Source of the DNA: Amyloporia xantha | Taxonomy: Eukaryota > Basidiomycota > Agaricomycetes > Polyporales > Adustoporiaceae | Direction of reading: 5' to 3' | DNA: 64,000 nt | NCBI GenBank assembly: GCA_036971615.1 | Contig: JAYKKR010000004.1 | Span: 2,294,001-2,358,000, forward strand | Shown here: one piece after another, positions 46,569 through 57,734 of the stretch | Position numbering within the stretch: position 1 is the stretch's first letter | Layout of the letters: the number at the start of each line of letters is the position of its first letter | Translations under genes and position numbers: made by a program | The notes under the pieces: generated by a model | What the model was told of the DNA's origin: nothing | What the model saw: only the letters and a program-made list of their open reading frames with translations | Database searches by the model: none

Positions 46569-49500
46569 ATGTCGAACTCGGGCAGACAAGAGACCCCAGC
46601 CAGTCACGGCTACAACACGAGATCACAGCGACGCGAAAGCGAGCAGCGACGTCAAGTCCCTGCTCACCAACCATCCCCCGCGATCCCAATCGGATCGCGA
46701 AGGAATATAGCACCGAGGGAGGAGCGCGTGCAAGCACGTCATCCACCCGAAGTAGCGGAGATCCCTATCGTAGGATCTCCACATCTGGGAATGGAAAACC
46801 TTCCCCAGGGATCCCCCCGAGTATCACAGCGGGGATCACCTCGAGCACGCGGACGACTCCCAGCATCAGTCAAGGCTGAGAGCATCCGCGTGGAACCACA
46901 GGCAATCCCCGAGCGCACGGATAGGAGCGTGCGGGGAGATGTGCCTGCTGATAACGCACAGCCGGAACGACCACCGTCACAGAGTGGTCGCCCAGCGAGC
47001 GTACGCTCACTGCGAGAGCGACCGCCCTCGGAAAGAGGACGATCGAGTAGGCCAACTCGAACACATCGAGATGCGTTCAAGTCGCTCCGAAAGACAATGA
47101 AGCTTTCATTCAAGGAAGCTCAGACCGAACTAGAGGGAGTTCAGGAACGAGTCCAGGCCCAAATACAGGACGCCTGGGAGCGCATCGAACAATGCGAAAG
47201 CGCAGCGTTCGAGCATCTCGAGAGGATGATGGACGACCTTGGGTTCGACGAACCGTTGGGAAGTGAGGAAGACGATGCTACGTCTTCCCCACTGACAGGA
47301 GAGAACGTTCCGCCAGAGAACGCTCCTCCCCCCAACGACCCGAACGATCCCAACATCAGCGTGGCGAACGATCGGTTCTTCTCCCCGAGAGGAGAGGACG
47401 AGACTGACTCCCACTACGCCAGGCGGCTCAGTGCGCGATCGCGACTGAAGGGACTGTCGGAAACCACCTGGGAACGATTGGGACTGAGAGACCCGTCAAT
47501 TCCAATTGACGGGCCTCCTCCCCAGCGTCCAAATGCAGGAAGAGGCGTGAGGATAGAGGAAGTATTCTCGGAGCGATCGCGTAGTGCGACCGCACCTGGA
47601 CCACCGCGCCCCACTATGGGACATAGTGGAACTAGGGCGAACCCTTCACCCCCGGTGAACATACCAGGAGTGAGGATTCCCCCAGCAGCAGTGCCGCCGA
47701 TAGGCAGCACTGCAATACCTCCTCGCCCTCCACCTCGGCCAGCACCAGCCCCGGCACCAGGCCCCGGACAAGGACCTGGTCCGACGGCATCATACATGGG
47801 GGCGACCAATTATGGTCGCCACTATGGAGCGGTGCCACAAGCGGTGTACACTCGTCGAGGTACACACGCGCTGTCCGAATCACACAGTGCTGCTACTGCA
47901 GACACTGCGGGATCGGTGGCCACCTTCACTCGAATCAGGGAAATGATTCGAGCGAGAGTGGGCTCGCCCCCTAGGAGCGAAGCCCCAGCATATTTGAAGA
48001 TTGCGAAGCCGCGCTTCCCACCAGCATATAGTGGGGAGGACGACGTCGATGTCTTTGAGGTGTGGTTGCAGAAGATACTCGACTACTTCCACATCCTCCG
48101 GATCACAGGACCCGATCTTGATGAAGATCGAGTCCGTATCCTCGGCGAGACACTCAAAGATAGTGCCTCGCAGTGGTTTTATACAACCGTGCAGTCCCCA
48201 TCTCGAACGGTGAGGGACTGGACGTTCGAGGACATCGTCGTGCAGATGCATCGACGATTTCTACTGAAGAATCCCGAGCAGCTCGCTGCTCGGAAGTTCA
48301 ACAGTGTGAAGTACGATCTGTCCACTGGAGGTGCGGCAGACGTAACTACACGCTTGTTACAGTATGGCAAGCGTATGGCTGAGGAGCCTACGGCGTACCA
48401 TCTGCGAACAAGGTTCATGGAGGCTTTGCCCAAGAGTATGGTCGAAAGCCTGACCATGCAGCATCGGCTGACGCCCGAGACTTCCTCACTCGAGGAACTC
48501 GAAGCGGCAGCCATTGCATATGAGACTGGACAGGAATGGATCCGTAATCACGAATCCAAAACCTACCCCAGCTCAGTGGCGAAGGCCGACAACGCTAAGT
48601 TGTCGACCTCCCGCCCGAGCCAACCTCGAACTACTACGTTTCGAGATAGGCCGCAGAAGCGTCCGTCCACGGGACGTTCGTCGAATCAACAACATTCGAC
48701 GAAGCCTCCAGGACAATCGTCGACTACTCCTAATCAAGGAGTAGCCCACAAAGGAGGATCCAATCAGAAGCGAGGAACAATCTCTTGCTTCCGAGGTGGA
48801 GGACCTCACTATGCGAATGACGCGGAATGCCCCCAAAACAAGGGAAAGAGCACTCCGCGTATGTTCGCACAGCGGGTAATTGACGATACCTCGGATAATG
48901 AAGTATCGCCGACTGAGCAACCTGGCAATGATGACCAGGCTGCCGACGACCCGTCACCGGAAGACGGTGGCGGGGGCGAAGTGTTGGAGTACCCCCAATC
49001 CGATTACGGATTTGAGGGGTCTCAATACGACTCCGGGGAAGAAGCTGACGCTCATGTCTCATTCGCGCCCGCCGATCACGAGGAAAGTGACGACGGAGTG
49101 CACATGGGATATATGCGATTTGGGGCGATGCGTACAGTAGAACGCACGCCACATGAGCAGCCAGACCCTCTGCCGCAGCAATCATATGATGATGCGGTAG
49201 AGGAAATCGTCCACTGCCATGCAATGGACGCCATACCGCCATCACGAGCAATGAAGGCGGCATGGTTATACGATCCTCGCGTACGACGAGTAACGGAGCC
49301 ATCGGGGCAACCTAAACGGTCGCCCCAATCTCAACGCACGTTATGCGCGGAAGTAATGATCAACGACATTCGAGCGTACACCTTGTTTGACACAGGGTGT
49401 ACGACCGACTCGATATCGCCTGAAATGGCATATCTGAGTATGGCCGACAGAGTCGATCTGCAGGAACAGATCGGCCTGCAATTAGGTACCAAGGGTAGTC

Positions 49501-49798
49501 GCACCCGTATCAACTACGGTGCGCGCCCAAGATACAAATTGGTCCCGTCAACAACATCCATTATATGGACGTTGTTGATATAGATCGCTATGATGCGATC
49601 TTGGGTACCGTATTTTGCAACACCTATGGTGTTGTACTCGACTTCGCCCAACACACCATCTCAATCGGTGGTGTGTTGGTCCCGGCGTATAAGCCTGAGG
49701 AAGAGGCCGAGGTCTTGGCGTCACGTCGGGACACTCGACACCATAGAATCATGGCGCACATTGGTGCCGCCGCGGTTACCTCCACTAGACGACAGTAG
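46569..49798 (+). CDS. Chromovirus gag and aspartic protease
   Basis: Start at 46569 (MSNSGRQETPASHGYNTRSQRR). A basic and proline-rich N-terminus is followed by the conserved retrotransposon gag domain (LKIAKPRFPPAYSGEDDVDVFEVWLQKILDYF…WFYTTV…RFLLKNPEQLAARKFNSV), a Ser/Gln-rich linker and a zinc-knuckle-like CFRGGGPHYANDAEC in which the second Cys is Gly. The retropepsin active site is FDTGCTTDSISPE (about 49386). Near 49547 the frame slips by one; the protease C-terminus (MDVVDIDRYDAILGTVF…) continues in the next frame to a stop at 49796-49798. Gag packages RNA; the protease matures the polyprotein. Confidence 0.85.
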
Positions 49799-49915
49799 GG
49801 CCCCGCAGCGAGATCCACAGCTGCGGAGCCTCCCCTGTCTCGCTTTGCGAAAGAGGGTACTACGTTTCTAGGAGGGGAGGGGAACGATCGGCGCAAAACG
49901 CGGATCGTTTCGACA

Positions 49916-52900
49916 GTGGAAAATGTACCAGATCCACCACAACGAGTAGATCGGCACCAAAGTACGAGGCCGCGAACGCGACCCCGCACGAAAAGCAATA
50001 CAATGCCGAATATCACTGAACGAGTGATACCGACATTGCACTCCTCTACATTACCACGTAGAGATTTGCATGGACGACTAGACCCGTTCGGAATGAATGA
50101 GGCCGTCGAGAAAGCACTAGCGGATCAACTCATCGAAGAGGAGATCCGCCAGACACTTGAACCCGACGTCGATCAACTACGAGAGAAGTGGTTGATCGAG
50201 TGTGCGGACATCATGTGCCCGCCACCGCTAGTTCTGCCTCCAGTACGGGAGCTGAACCATCGCATACCACTTATCGACAATGATAAAGTGTACCGGTATC
50301 ACCTTCCAAGGTGCCCGGACGCGATGAAGCCGCAACTGCTCGAGAAGATCGAGCGGTATACGGCGGCGGGATGGTGGGAACAGCGAGCTGCACCACAAGC
50401 TGCACCACTTCTTTGCATAGTAAAGAAGTCGGGCAAGCTTCGTACTGTCGTTGACGCACGCCAGCGCAACGACAATACGGTAAAGGACGTTACGCCCTTT
50501 CCGGATCAAGACCAGATCCGGATGGACGTCGCCCGAGCCAAGTACCGGTCGAAGATAGACCTTTCCGATGCCTACGAGCAAATACGAATTGCTACGGAGG
50601 ACATCTGGAAGACGGTGTTCTCAACGCCGTATGGTACTTTCGTCAGTCATGTAATGCAGCAGGGCGATTGCAACGCGCCTGCTACATTCCAGAGTCTGAT
50701 GACTACAATCTTTCGCGATTGTATAGGAAGATTCGTCCACGTTTACTTGGACGACATCTTCGTGTTCTCCAACTCGGTTGAAGAACACGAACAGCACTTG
50801 AAGACTGTATTCAGAAAGCTCCGCGAAGCGAAGCTTTATCTGAGTCAGACCAAGTGTGATTTGTACTCGAAGCGAATGGACTGCCTAGGCCATCTTATAG
50901 ATGACCAGGGACTCCATGCGGATTCAGACAAAATGGCCCGGATCCGCGAATGGCGGATCCCAAGGTCATATAAGGAAGTACAACGCTTCCTCGGGCTAGT
51001 GAACTATCTGGCACACTTCATGCCAGACGTCACCGCCTACACCACACCGTTATCGGACATGGTGCACAATGACCGACCATTCATATGGCGGCCATTGCAT
51101 ACCAAGTGCTTTGAGTCGATCAAGGCACTGGCATGTAAGGCACCGATCCTTAAACCGATCGATCCTAATAATCCAGATCCAATCTGGGTTATCAGTGACG
51201 CGTCGATATACGGCGTGGGCGCAGTTTATGGACAAGGACCGCAGTGGCAGAATTGCCGACCTGCTGGGTTCCTCTCCAAGAAGTTCTCCAGCGCGCAGCG
51301 TGCTTATATGACCTATGAGCACGAGGCACTGGGGATCTTAGAAGCTCTTCTCAAATGGGAAGACAAGCTTCTAGGGCAAAAGATCCATATTATTACGGAT
51401 CATAAAGCCCTTACGTTCTTCGAGGGCATTGCCAACCCATCGAATCGACAGATTCGGTGGTTTGAGTACATGTCCCGATTCCAGTACGAAATAACGTACG
51501 TGGAAGGAACGTCGAACAAGGTCGCGGATTGCCTTTCTCGATATTACGAGAACGACAACGCAGACGACTTCACGCCAATACAAGACTACGCCTCGGCAGA
51601 CGTACGTCTTGACCCCGAGTTCGATGATCTACCAACGAACCGGGTATTGGAGTTGAAGGCCGGCCGAGTACTAAACAGTACTCGACCGCTTGATCAACCG
51701 CGAGAACTTCGAGACGTTGAAGCAGCGGAAATGGCTGCTGCAACGCCACCTGAAGCTCGACCAGGAGCTACCGATGATGGAGGCGAAGGGCCCACCATCA
51801 GCGACGCTCTTATGAATGGACCACCTGCCATGAAGCATCTCGAAAGAGAGGTCGACTTCATGCAGGCGGTGAAGTCCGGATATGCTAAGGACCTAGTCTA
51901 TACTAAGATCCTTAGTGCGCCGGCACAGTTCCCCGTCTACACAATGAAGGACGGGTTACTGTATACAAAGAACCGCCAAGGAGCGGAAGTTCTTTGCATA
52001 CCTCGAGTGCCACTACGGCGTCGAATGTTGACAGAGGTCGTAATAGACCACTGTCACACGGCGATAGGGCATTTCGGGCCACAGAAAACGTCTGAATACA
52101 TTCGACGTTGGTTCTGGTGGCCGAGGATAGGCAAGGACATTGAAAAGTTCTGCGTGACCTGCGGAACTTGCCAAACGTCCAAGCCCAGGAACCACCTAAA
52201 GACTGGCCTACTCCATACACTACCAATCCCACGGTTTCCGTGGAATTCGATAGCTATGGACTTTGTAGGACCATTCCCACAGTCTGGCGGATATGACTAC
52301 TTATGGGTAGTCATATGCCGGTTGACTTCAATGGTTCACTTAATACCAGTGAACACGACGACTACAGCATCGGACTTAGCGATGCTGTATCTTCGAGAGA
52401 TAGTCCGGCTACACGGACTACCAGAGTCGATAGTATCGGATCGCGATACTAAGTTCACGTCAAAATTTTGGCGTGAACTACATCGGCTACTAGGAGCAAA
52501 GCTCCTCATGTCTACGGCGTTCCACCCGCAGACAGATGGGCTGTCCGAACGTACTATACGTTCGGTATCCCAGGTCCTACGATCAGTGGTGGACCCGGAT
52601 CAACTCAACTGGGTTGAGAAGATCCCCATGGTCGAGTTTGCATTGAACTCGGCCGTGAGTGGAACTACAGGGTTCGCTCCGTTCGAACTGAACTACGGAT
52701 ACCTACCCCGCACGATCAGCGGAGTAGGTACCGAAAGTACATTTGTGGGTGTCAAGGAGTTGCGCAGCGTGCACGAAGCTACCTAGAGATGGCCCACGAT
52801 GCCATTATCGAAAGCCGAGTACTTCAAGCGTACCAGGCCAATCGAAACAGGCAGGACGATCCAGACATACAAGTCGGATCGTCCGTGTACTTATCGACAC

Positions 52901-53347
52901 AGAACCTGGCCCTCCCTAAGGGACGAGCCAGGAAGCTGATGCCGAAGTTCATAGGACCGTACAAAGTGACGGCGAGTCATCCTGAAAGCTCTAACTATAC
53001 GTTAGAGCTCCCAACTGAGCTCAAGGAACGAAGGATCCATCCAACGTTCCATGTCTCATTACTCCGCCGCCATGAACCGAACGACGATGTCGTCTTCCCT
53101 AACCGGGAGGCGCAATCGTTCTACGATTTCGGCGCCCGACGAGAACCAAGAATGGCTCGTCGACGAGATCGTAGGCCACCGTTGGGACGGGAACCGCATC
53201 GAGTTCCACGTCCGGTGGACGCTCGGTGACCACACTTGGGAGCCGTATGCCAACTGCAAGGAGTTGGCAGCGCTCGACGAGTACTTTACCCTGCATGGAG
53301 TAAAGCACTGGAAGTCACTTTCCCGCAAGAATGCGAAAGGAAAGTAA
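49916..53347 (+). CDS. Chromovirus pol: RT, RNase H, integrase, chromodomain
   Basis: From 49916: RT (LRTVVDARQRNDNTV, KIDLSDAYEQIRI, active site YLDDIFVFS at about 50740), RNase H (VISDASIYGVGAVYGQG, AYMTYEHEALGILEALLKWEDKL, TDHKAL), integrase zinc domain (HCHTAIGHFG…CVTCGTCQ), integrase core (AMDFVGPF, VSDRDTKFTSKFW, TDGLSERTIRSV) and C-terminal RKLMPKFIGPYKV…LPTELKERRIHPTFHVSLL. A chromodomain follows (EWLVDEIVGHRWDGNRIEFHVRWTLGDHTWEPYANCKEL), to 53347. Frame slips near 52763 and 53125 split it into three pieces. The chromodomain puts it in the chromoviruses, which can target integration to marked heterochromatin. Confidence 0.9.
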
Positions 53348-53620
53348 CTATGAATACCTACGCCAACAATTAAGTTGACGTAGGGTAATGGGATATTTCG
53401 CCTGTGTAAGGACACAGACGAAATAAGTACTGCCCGCCGCCGAGCGACGGACAGTAGGAGCAGGTATTTCGACTTGGTCGAAATACCTGAAGACACAAGC
53501 GCTGGATCACCATAACTGGTAGATCCCGCGCGCGCGGATCGACGCCGGCGGATTCCGAAGCGGCGATTGAAACACTTGTAATGAGCTGTCGGTACCTCCT
53601 ACCGCCTCTCTCACTACACC

Positions 53621-55818
53621 ATGCCGCAAGAAAGGATGGTCGAGGACCCACCCTCACTGGGTGGATCCCCGCCTCCGTCGCCGCATCCAACGCCGCCACC
53701 GCCGCCGCCATATTCCGCCCCGCCACCGACCGCCCAGGTGAGCGCGTCCTCGACGCAGCTCACCGAAGAAGACTTACGGCGCAACGCGCTGTCCACACGC
53801 CTTCAGGGTGTGGACAACGCGTCGCCGTCCAACATGGACAGCGCCTCTCACGCACTGTCCGCCCCGGCCCAGTTAACCTCGTTAACTGGCCTGGGTTTAT
53901 TCTCACTGCCTTCCCAGCAGTGGATCTCCCCGGTGTGGACAGGCTTTTGCTCGTCCACAACCACGGTTGCGACATCTGCGCGCGCTTCCTCGCCCATTAT
54001 GAGCAGGGACGCGCCCAGGAGCCGCTATTTGCGCACACCCATGGTGCGACCTTGGAGGGCTTGTGCAGCCTACTCCGAGCGCACCTGGGCCTGCCAAATG
54101 CAGGAGGGGGTGGGGACCTGGCCCAGGTCGTAGCGGACCTGAGGCTGCAGGTGCAATCGCTGTCGGACCAACGGCGTGATGCATTTAACGATGCAAACGC
54201 GTTGCGCCATCAGCGAGAGCGCATCCTAGAGGAGCGAGACGACGCTCGGGACTTCGGCTTGCGAATGGAGAGCGAGCTGAAGACCTCCGAGGCTCTCGCC
54301 AAGCGGTACCGCCGCGAGCGAGAGGAAGCTCGCGAGCAGTTGGACCGCTTGACCCAGGAGCAACGCAATGCGGCGACAGCAGTCGCCGATGTTGCTCCTG
54401 AAGTACCGAGAGGATCGCCGCCCCCAACGGGAGCGCGACCCGCCGGTAAGGCGACGGCTGCGCCCAGGACGCAGCCCCAACCTCAGAACACTGAGCTGCT
54501 CGCGCATGGGGCAGCTCAGGCAGGTCGTTCGACGCAAAGTCGGCCGACCGACATCTACGATGAGGACGACCTCGACGACTGGGAGGAGGAGTCGTCCAAG
54601 GTGAACCACGGCGAGGAACACCGCCGCCTCGACAGAGCGCGGCACCGTGTCTCGACCCGTGGGCTGCCCAACGCCTCCCAAGCGGGGACGTCGGCAGCGT
54701 CGGGTGCTCGTCGTATGCCGCGAGCATCCGACACGATGCACGGGGAGTCCCCGGCGCCCACAGGGTGGCCGGCGGGGTTCCCGCTCCCTAGGAACACGAA
54801 TCCGTTCCTAGTGGGGCCCTGGTCAGGATTCGTGCCGCGTTCTCGCCAGGACGCGTCACACCTGATGAGGGAAGCATCCGTCATGAATGGCGGAGCGCGC
54901 GCCAGGATTCGGGACCTCATTCTGCAAATGAACGAGGATCCCCGCCTCGGTGCAGTAGAAGGGATGCACGCCCTCCTCACCGGATGGCGTGACCCGACTC
55001 GCAACCCTCCACCGGTTGCGGGACCGGCCGCTCCCACCCCAGCCAACCCGCAAGGGTCGACTGAGGTTGGACGGTCGAAACGAAAGGCCGACTCCATCGA
55101 GGGGTCGACTCATTCGCAGACGACGCAGGGGCCCTCGAAGAAGTCGAAGGCCACTCCTCGCCTGACACAACCAAGGCGCGACTCGTCGGTTGACGACTGG
55201 TTCGCCTGGTATATGCAGAACCGAGAACGGATCCCACCAGCCGTTCGAAGGACGCCCTCCGGCCTCCCCAGGCGCGAGGACGTCCTTGCGTGGGTGCTAG
55301 CTCGTCAGCTAGCACCGACGGGTGCAGGGCGGGGACATTGGGTCTCCGTCACTGAGCAACTGTTCTCGATAAGAGGACTGTATGCGCACATCCTCCACGT
55401 CGGTGGGTACCCGGTTGGGGCAACGGAGTTGCCCCGCCCCGTACCGACCGGCGGTGCCAACGCAACGCTCTCGGACGTTGCGTATTGGTATGCAGATCGA
55501 GGTATCCACCCTTCGCGGGTCGGGTATCTCGAGAACTTCTTCCGCCGTTCTCGCAACCTCCTCGAAGGTCGCGAGGCGGAGGATGAATCTCCGTTCCCTT
55601 TGGCTCCCAGTTCGCTGGAGAGCGAATCGACCGCCACAGTCACCCCACTGGGGCAGCTCCTGGGTGGGCTGCCCGGAAACGCGCCACCTGCGCCCCCCCA
55701 GGTCGTCGATGGTGGCAACGCCGTCGGGGCCCCAGAGGTAACCCCTCTGGGCCCACAAAACCCACTTCAGGGAGATCCCACTGAAGCGGGTCCGGTTGAA
55801 CGGATGGACGAGAACTGA
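53621..55818 (+). CDS. Extra ORF downstream of pol in the chromovirus
   Basis: A 730-aa-class reading frame between the chromodomain and the 3' LTR, in sense orientation. The best start by context is the ATG at 53621 (MPQERMVEDPPSLGG, Pro-rich), which needs one frame change near 53880-53930 to join the long frame ending at 55816-55818. Features: DRLLLVHNHGCDICARFLAHYE, a heptad-rich coiled coil (about 54130-54370), an acidic DEDDLDDWEEE patch, a basic SKRKADSIEG patch, then a folded-looking region (DDWFAWYMQNRERIPPAVRR…VSVTEQLFSIRGLYAHILHVGG…FRRSRNL). No membrane segment or signal peptide, so not an envelope-type protein. I do not recognise the family. Confidence 0.7.
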
Positions 55819-56082
55819 CCCCAGGGGGCCGGTCTCCGACATCCCTTCACACCGCCGCGGGCAGCGCTGGTCGCACGCCTAAGTATTACTCATTGACCTG
55901 AGCGGTGGGTCCACGTCTCATCGTGGACGTTACCTGGGATGTAACTCCCTCTGTGGATAAAAAAATAGACAGCTTCACCGAAAATGGTGAAGCCTGTCAG
56001 GGATTCAACTCCCATATTCTATTTCGACGACGCCTTCGTGCCTCTCGCCGTCGCCTCTCCTTTGGACCCGTATGACGAGTCC

Positions 56083-56094
56083 GATGGGGGGGGA
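56083..56094 (+). promoter_or_regulatory. Polypurine tract of the chromovirus
   Basis: GATGGGGGGGGA lies directly before the 3' LTR. Confidence 0.8.
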
Positions 56095-56326
56095 TGTAAC
56101 GGGCCTTAACCGTTATATAATAAATATATTACTTTCATTTAAATACATATCATTCCTTGTATAGACATATAGTATATTTACATATGTTTGCCGCGTGCCT
56201 TTATAGGCCGCTGGCGCGTGAGTGAGAAGACAACGTCTTACTCACTCACTGCCCGGATACACCGCACTTCTCAATATATGAGATTGGTGCAACGTATTTG
56301 GACTTGAGTGAATTGTAAGCGTTACA
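56095..56326 (+). repeat. Chromovirus 3' LTR, 232 bp
   Basis: Matches 46255-46486 except one C/T difference near its 21st-22nd base. Confidence 0.92.
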
Positions 56327-56331
56327 ATCCT
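56327..56331. repeat. 5-bp target duplication of the chromovirus (right)
   Basis: ATCCT, partner of 46250-46254. Confidence 0.9.
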
Positions 56332-57734
56332 GGACCGCGCAGGAGACCCGCGCCATGGGGAACCGCGACCGCGACGTGAAAGAGATGGATGTGTATGACG
56401 TCCAGTTGAAGAAGGGCAAGTGCCATCACGTTTTGCTGCTTCCTCGACCACTAGTAATATTCCTCACAGCGCCAGGGAAAGTCGCGATCCAATTAGATCT
56501 CACCCGCGAGGAGACCAATGCCGGCCGCCGTCAAGGAGTGGCCCAATGGCTCGCGAATGGAATGAAGATCCAGGAGACACAGTAGGTCATATGCATTGAA
56601 CGCCGGACAACACGTTGATGCTTCACAAAACAGACTCAACATACGTGCCTTGAAGAAGAAGTTGGGGCGTCATCCATTACTCGCAGATCAGCTGCAACTT
56701 GAAGAGAAGAGACAAAGGCTACAAAAGCGAATCGACACCTTTCAGGCATTGACATCGACATTTCTGCCTGGCCTGGACGATGAAGACGCCGATTGTCTTC
56801 GTGCACCGTATGATGGTGCAGAGTGGGTGGACCTTGAAGAGGAGATAAATCCCCTGGACGAGATGGGTGAAGTCGAGAACGAGGCGCGATTTGAACCTGA
56901 GGAGGCCGCGCTCTGGCTGCCGTCTGAGTTAGGTAACGATGTGATGCATCGCCATGATCTCGGTGAGGTCGCGGAGGAGGAGCTGCGTCTCCGCGAAGGC
57001 CAAGCAAATGATGCGCTCCACCTGATTCGTCTCGCGATTGGCTTCCGCTCTGTACTCTACCGTACTGGAGTGAGAGCCGCGACGAGCCAACGTCTGAAGT
57101 TGCGCTCTTGGGATGATGTCGCGGTGGTGAACAAAACAGTGAATGAGAACGCGCGGATATACACCCAGGCGCGGCGCGCGATGGAAGGTCTTGGAGCAAG
57201 TCCCGCGACACTGCAGAAGTATCAGCGCTTGGTCCGCGAAAATCTCAGATCCATCACAGCACTCATGGATAATTCCATTCGCGGAACCCGCAACACTGGT
57301 CTCTCCTGGATTTGGACAGTAGACTTGCATGGAGATGGTGCACACTCAAATTGGATGGCAGAGTGTAAGTCTGACATTTAATTCCGATGACTCTTGCTAA
57401 CCTCACAATCAGTGCACCGAGTGAATTGGCTGAGAGCACGCGCGCGCCGCGACAGATGGCAAGAGGACTACACCATTCTGGTCGCGGAGATGGGGTGGAC
57501 AGAAGTCAGCTTCCGTAAACGCGCGCATGCATGGTGGTCGCGCGGAAACGTCCCGTACATTGGCCCGGGCCACAAGTGCTATGCCCTGCGACAAGCCGCG
57601 ATGTACAATTCCTTGGGAGACGCGCTCAGTGCGCTTTGTGCGACATGTAAATAGTAATGTATCACGCTGGTTTTATTCCCGAAGTAAGAGTTTACATTGG
57701 CACTGTGACATCCCCTAATGGCCCAATTTATACT

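Larger units (their letters stand above)
46255..56326 (+). mobile_element. Ty3/gypsy chromovirus, 10,072 bp, nearly intact
   Basis: Two 232-bp LTRs (TGTAAC…GTTACA) differ at one position that I can see, so insertion is recent. Internal order: gag, protease, RT, RNase H, integrase, chromodomain, then an extra ORF of about 730 aa before the polypurine tract. It sits in an exon of the element B transposase. Several single-base frame breaks (about 49547, 52763, 53125, 53880-53930) contrast with the near-identical LTRs. The coding sequence is unusually rich in short hairpins. Confidence 0.92.
44006..57654 (+). pseudogene. CxC2-type KDZ transposase, element B, split by a gypsy insertion
   Basis: Exons 44006-46254 and 56327-57654 form one gene interrupted by the chromovirus. 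The order matches element A: Ser/Lys/Pro N-terminus (RSPSKSPRK), CxC2 cluster intact (CTRCHSAEGDWRCLECYGCPVTCQECCQ), LLAMGLYPGSTLRPRTAFTFRVLDDFLL, acidic core residues (VMDGNFSAEH, LVMYDIMCQY, GQIDGEVIETLWAPLN), CHDHRAVNQANADRHN and the helical C-terminus (LGRHPLLADQLQLEEKRQR…WIWTVDLHGD), stop at 57652-57654. The insertion lies in an exon, within codons for …EQLES/W…. The following intron has a GC donor (GCAAGT, about 56417) where A has GTGAGA. Apart from the insertion the frame is open, so it was recently functional. Confidence 0.88.

Noticed and set aside
49540..49560. Programmed frameshift between protease and the following frame
   Set aside because: The shift lies inside the protease domain, not at a gag-pol border, and other slips in the element and window look like homopolymer losses.
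53581..55818. Envelope gene in the chromovirus
   Set aside because: No signal peptide, transmembrane segment or fusion-peptide-like stretch; only the position after pol is env-like.
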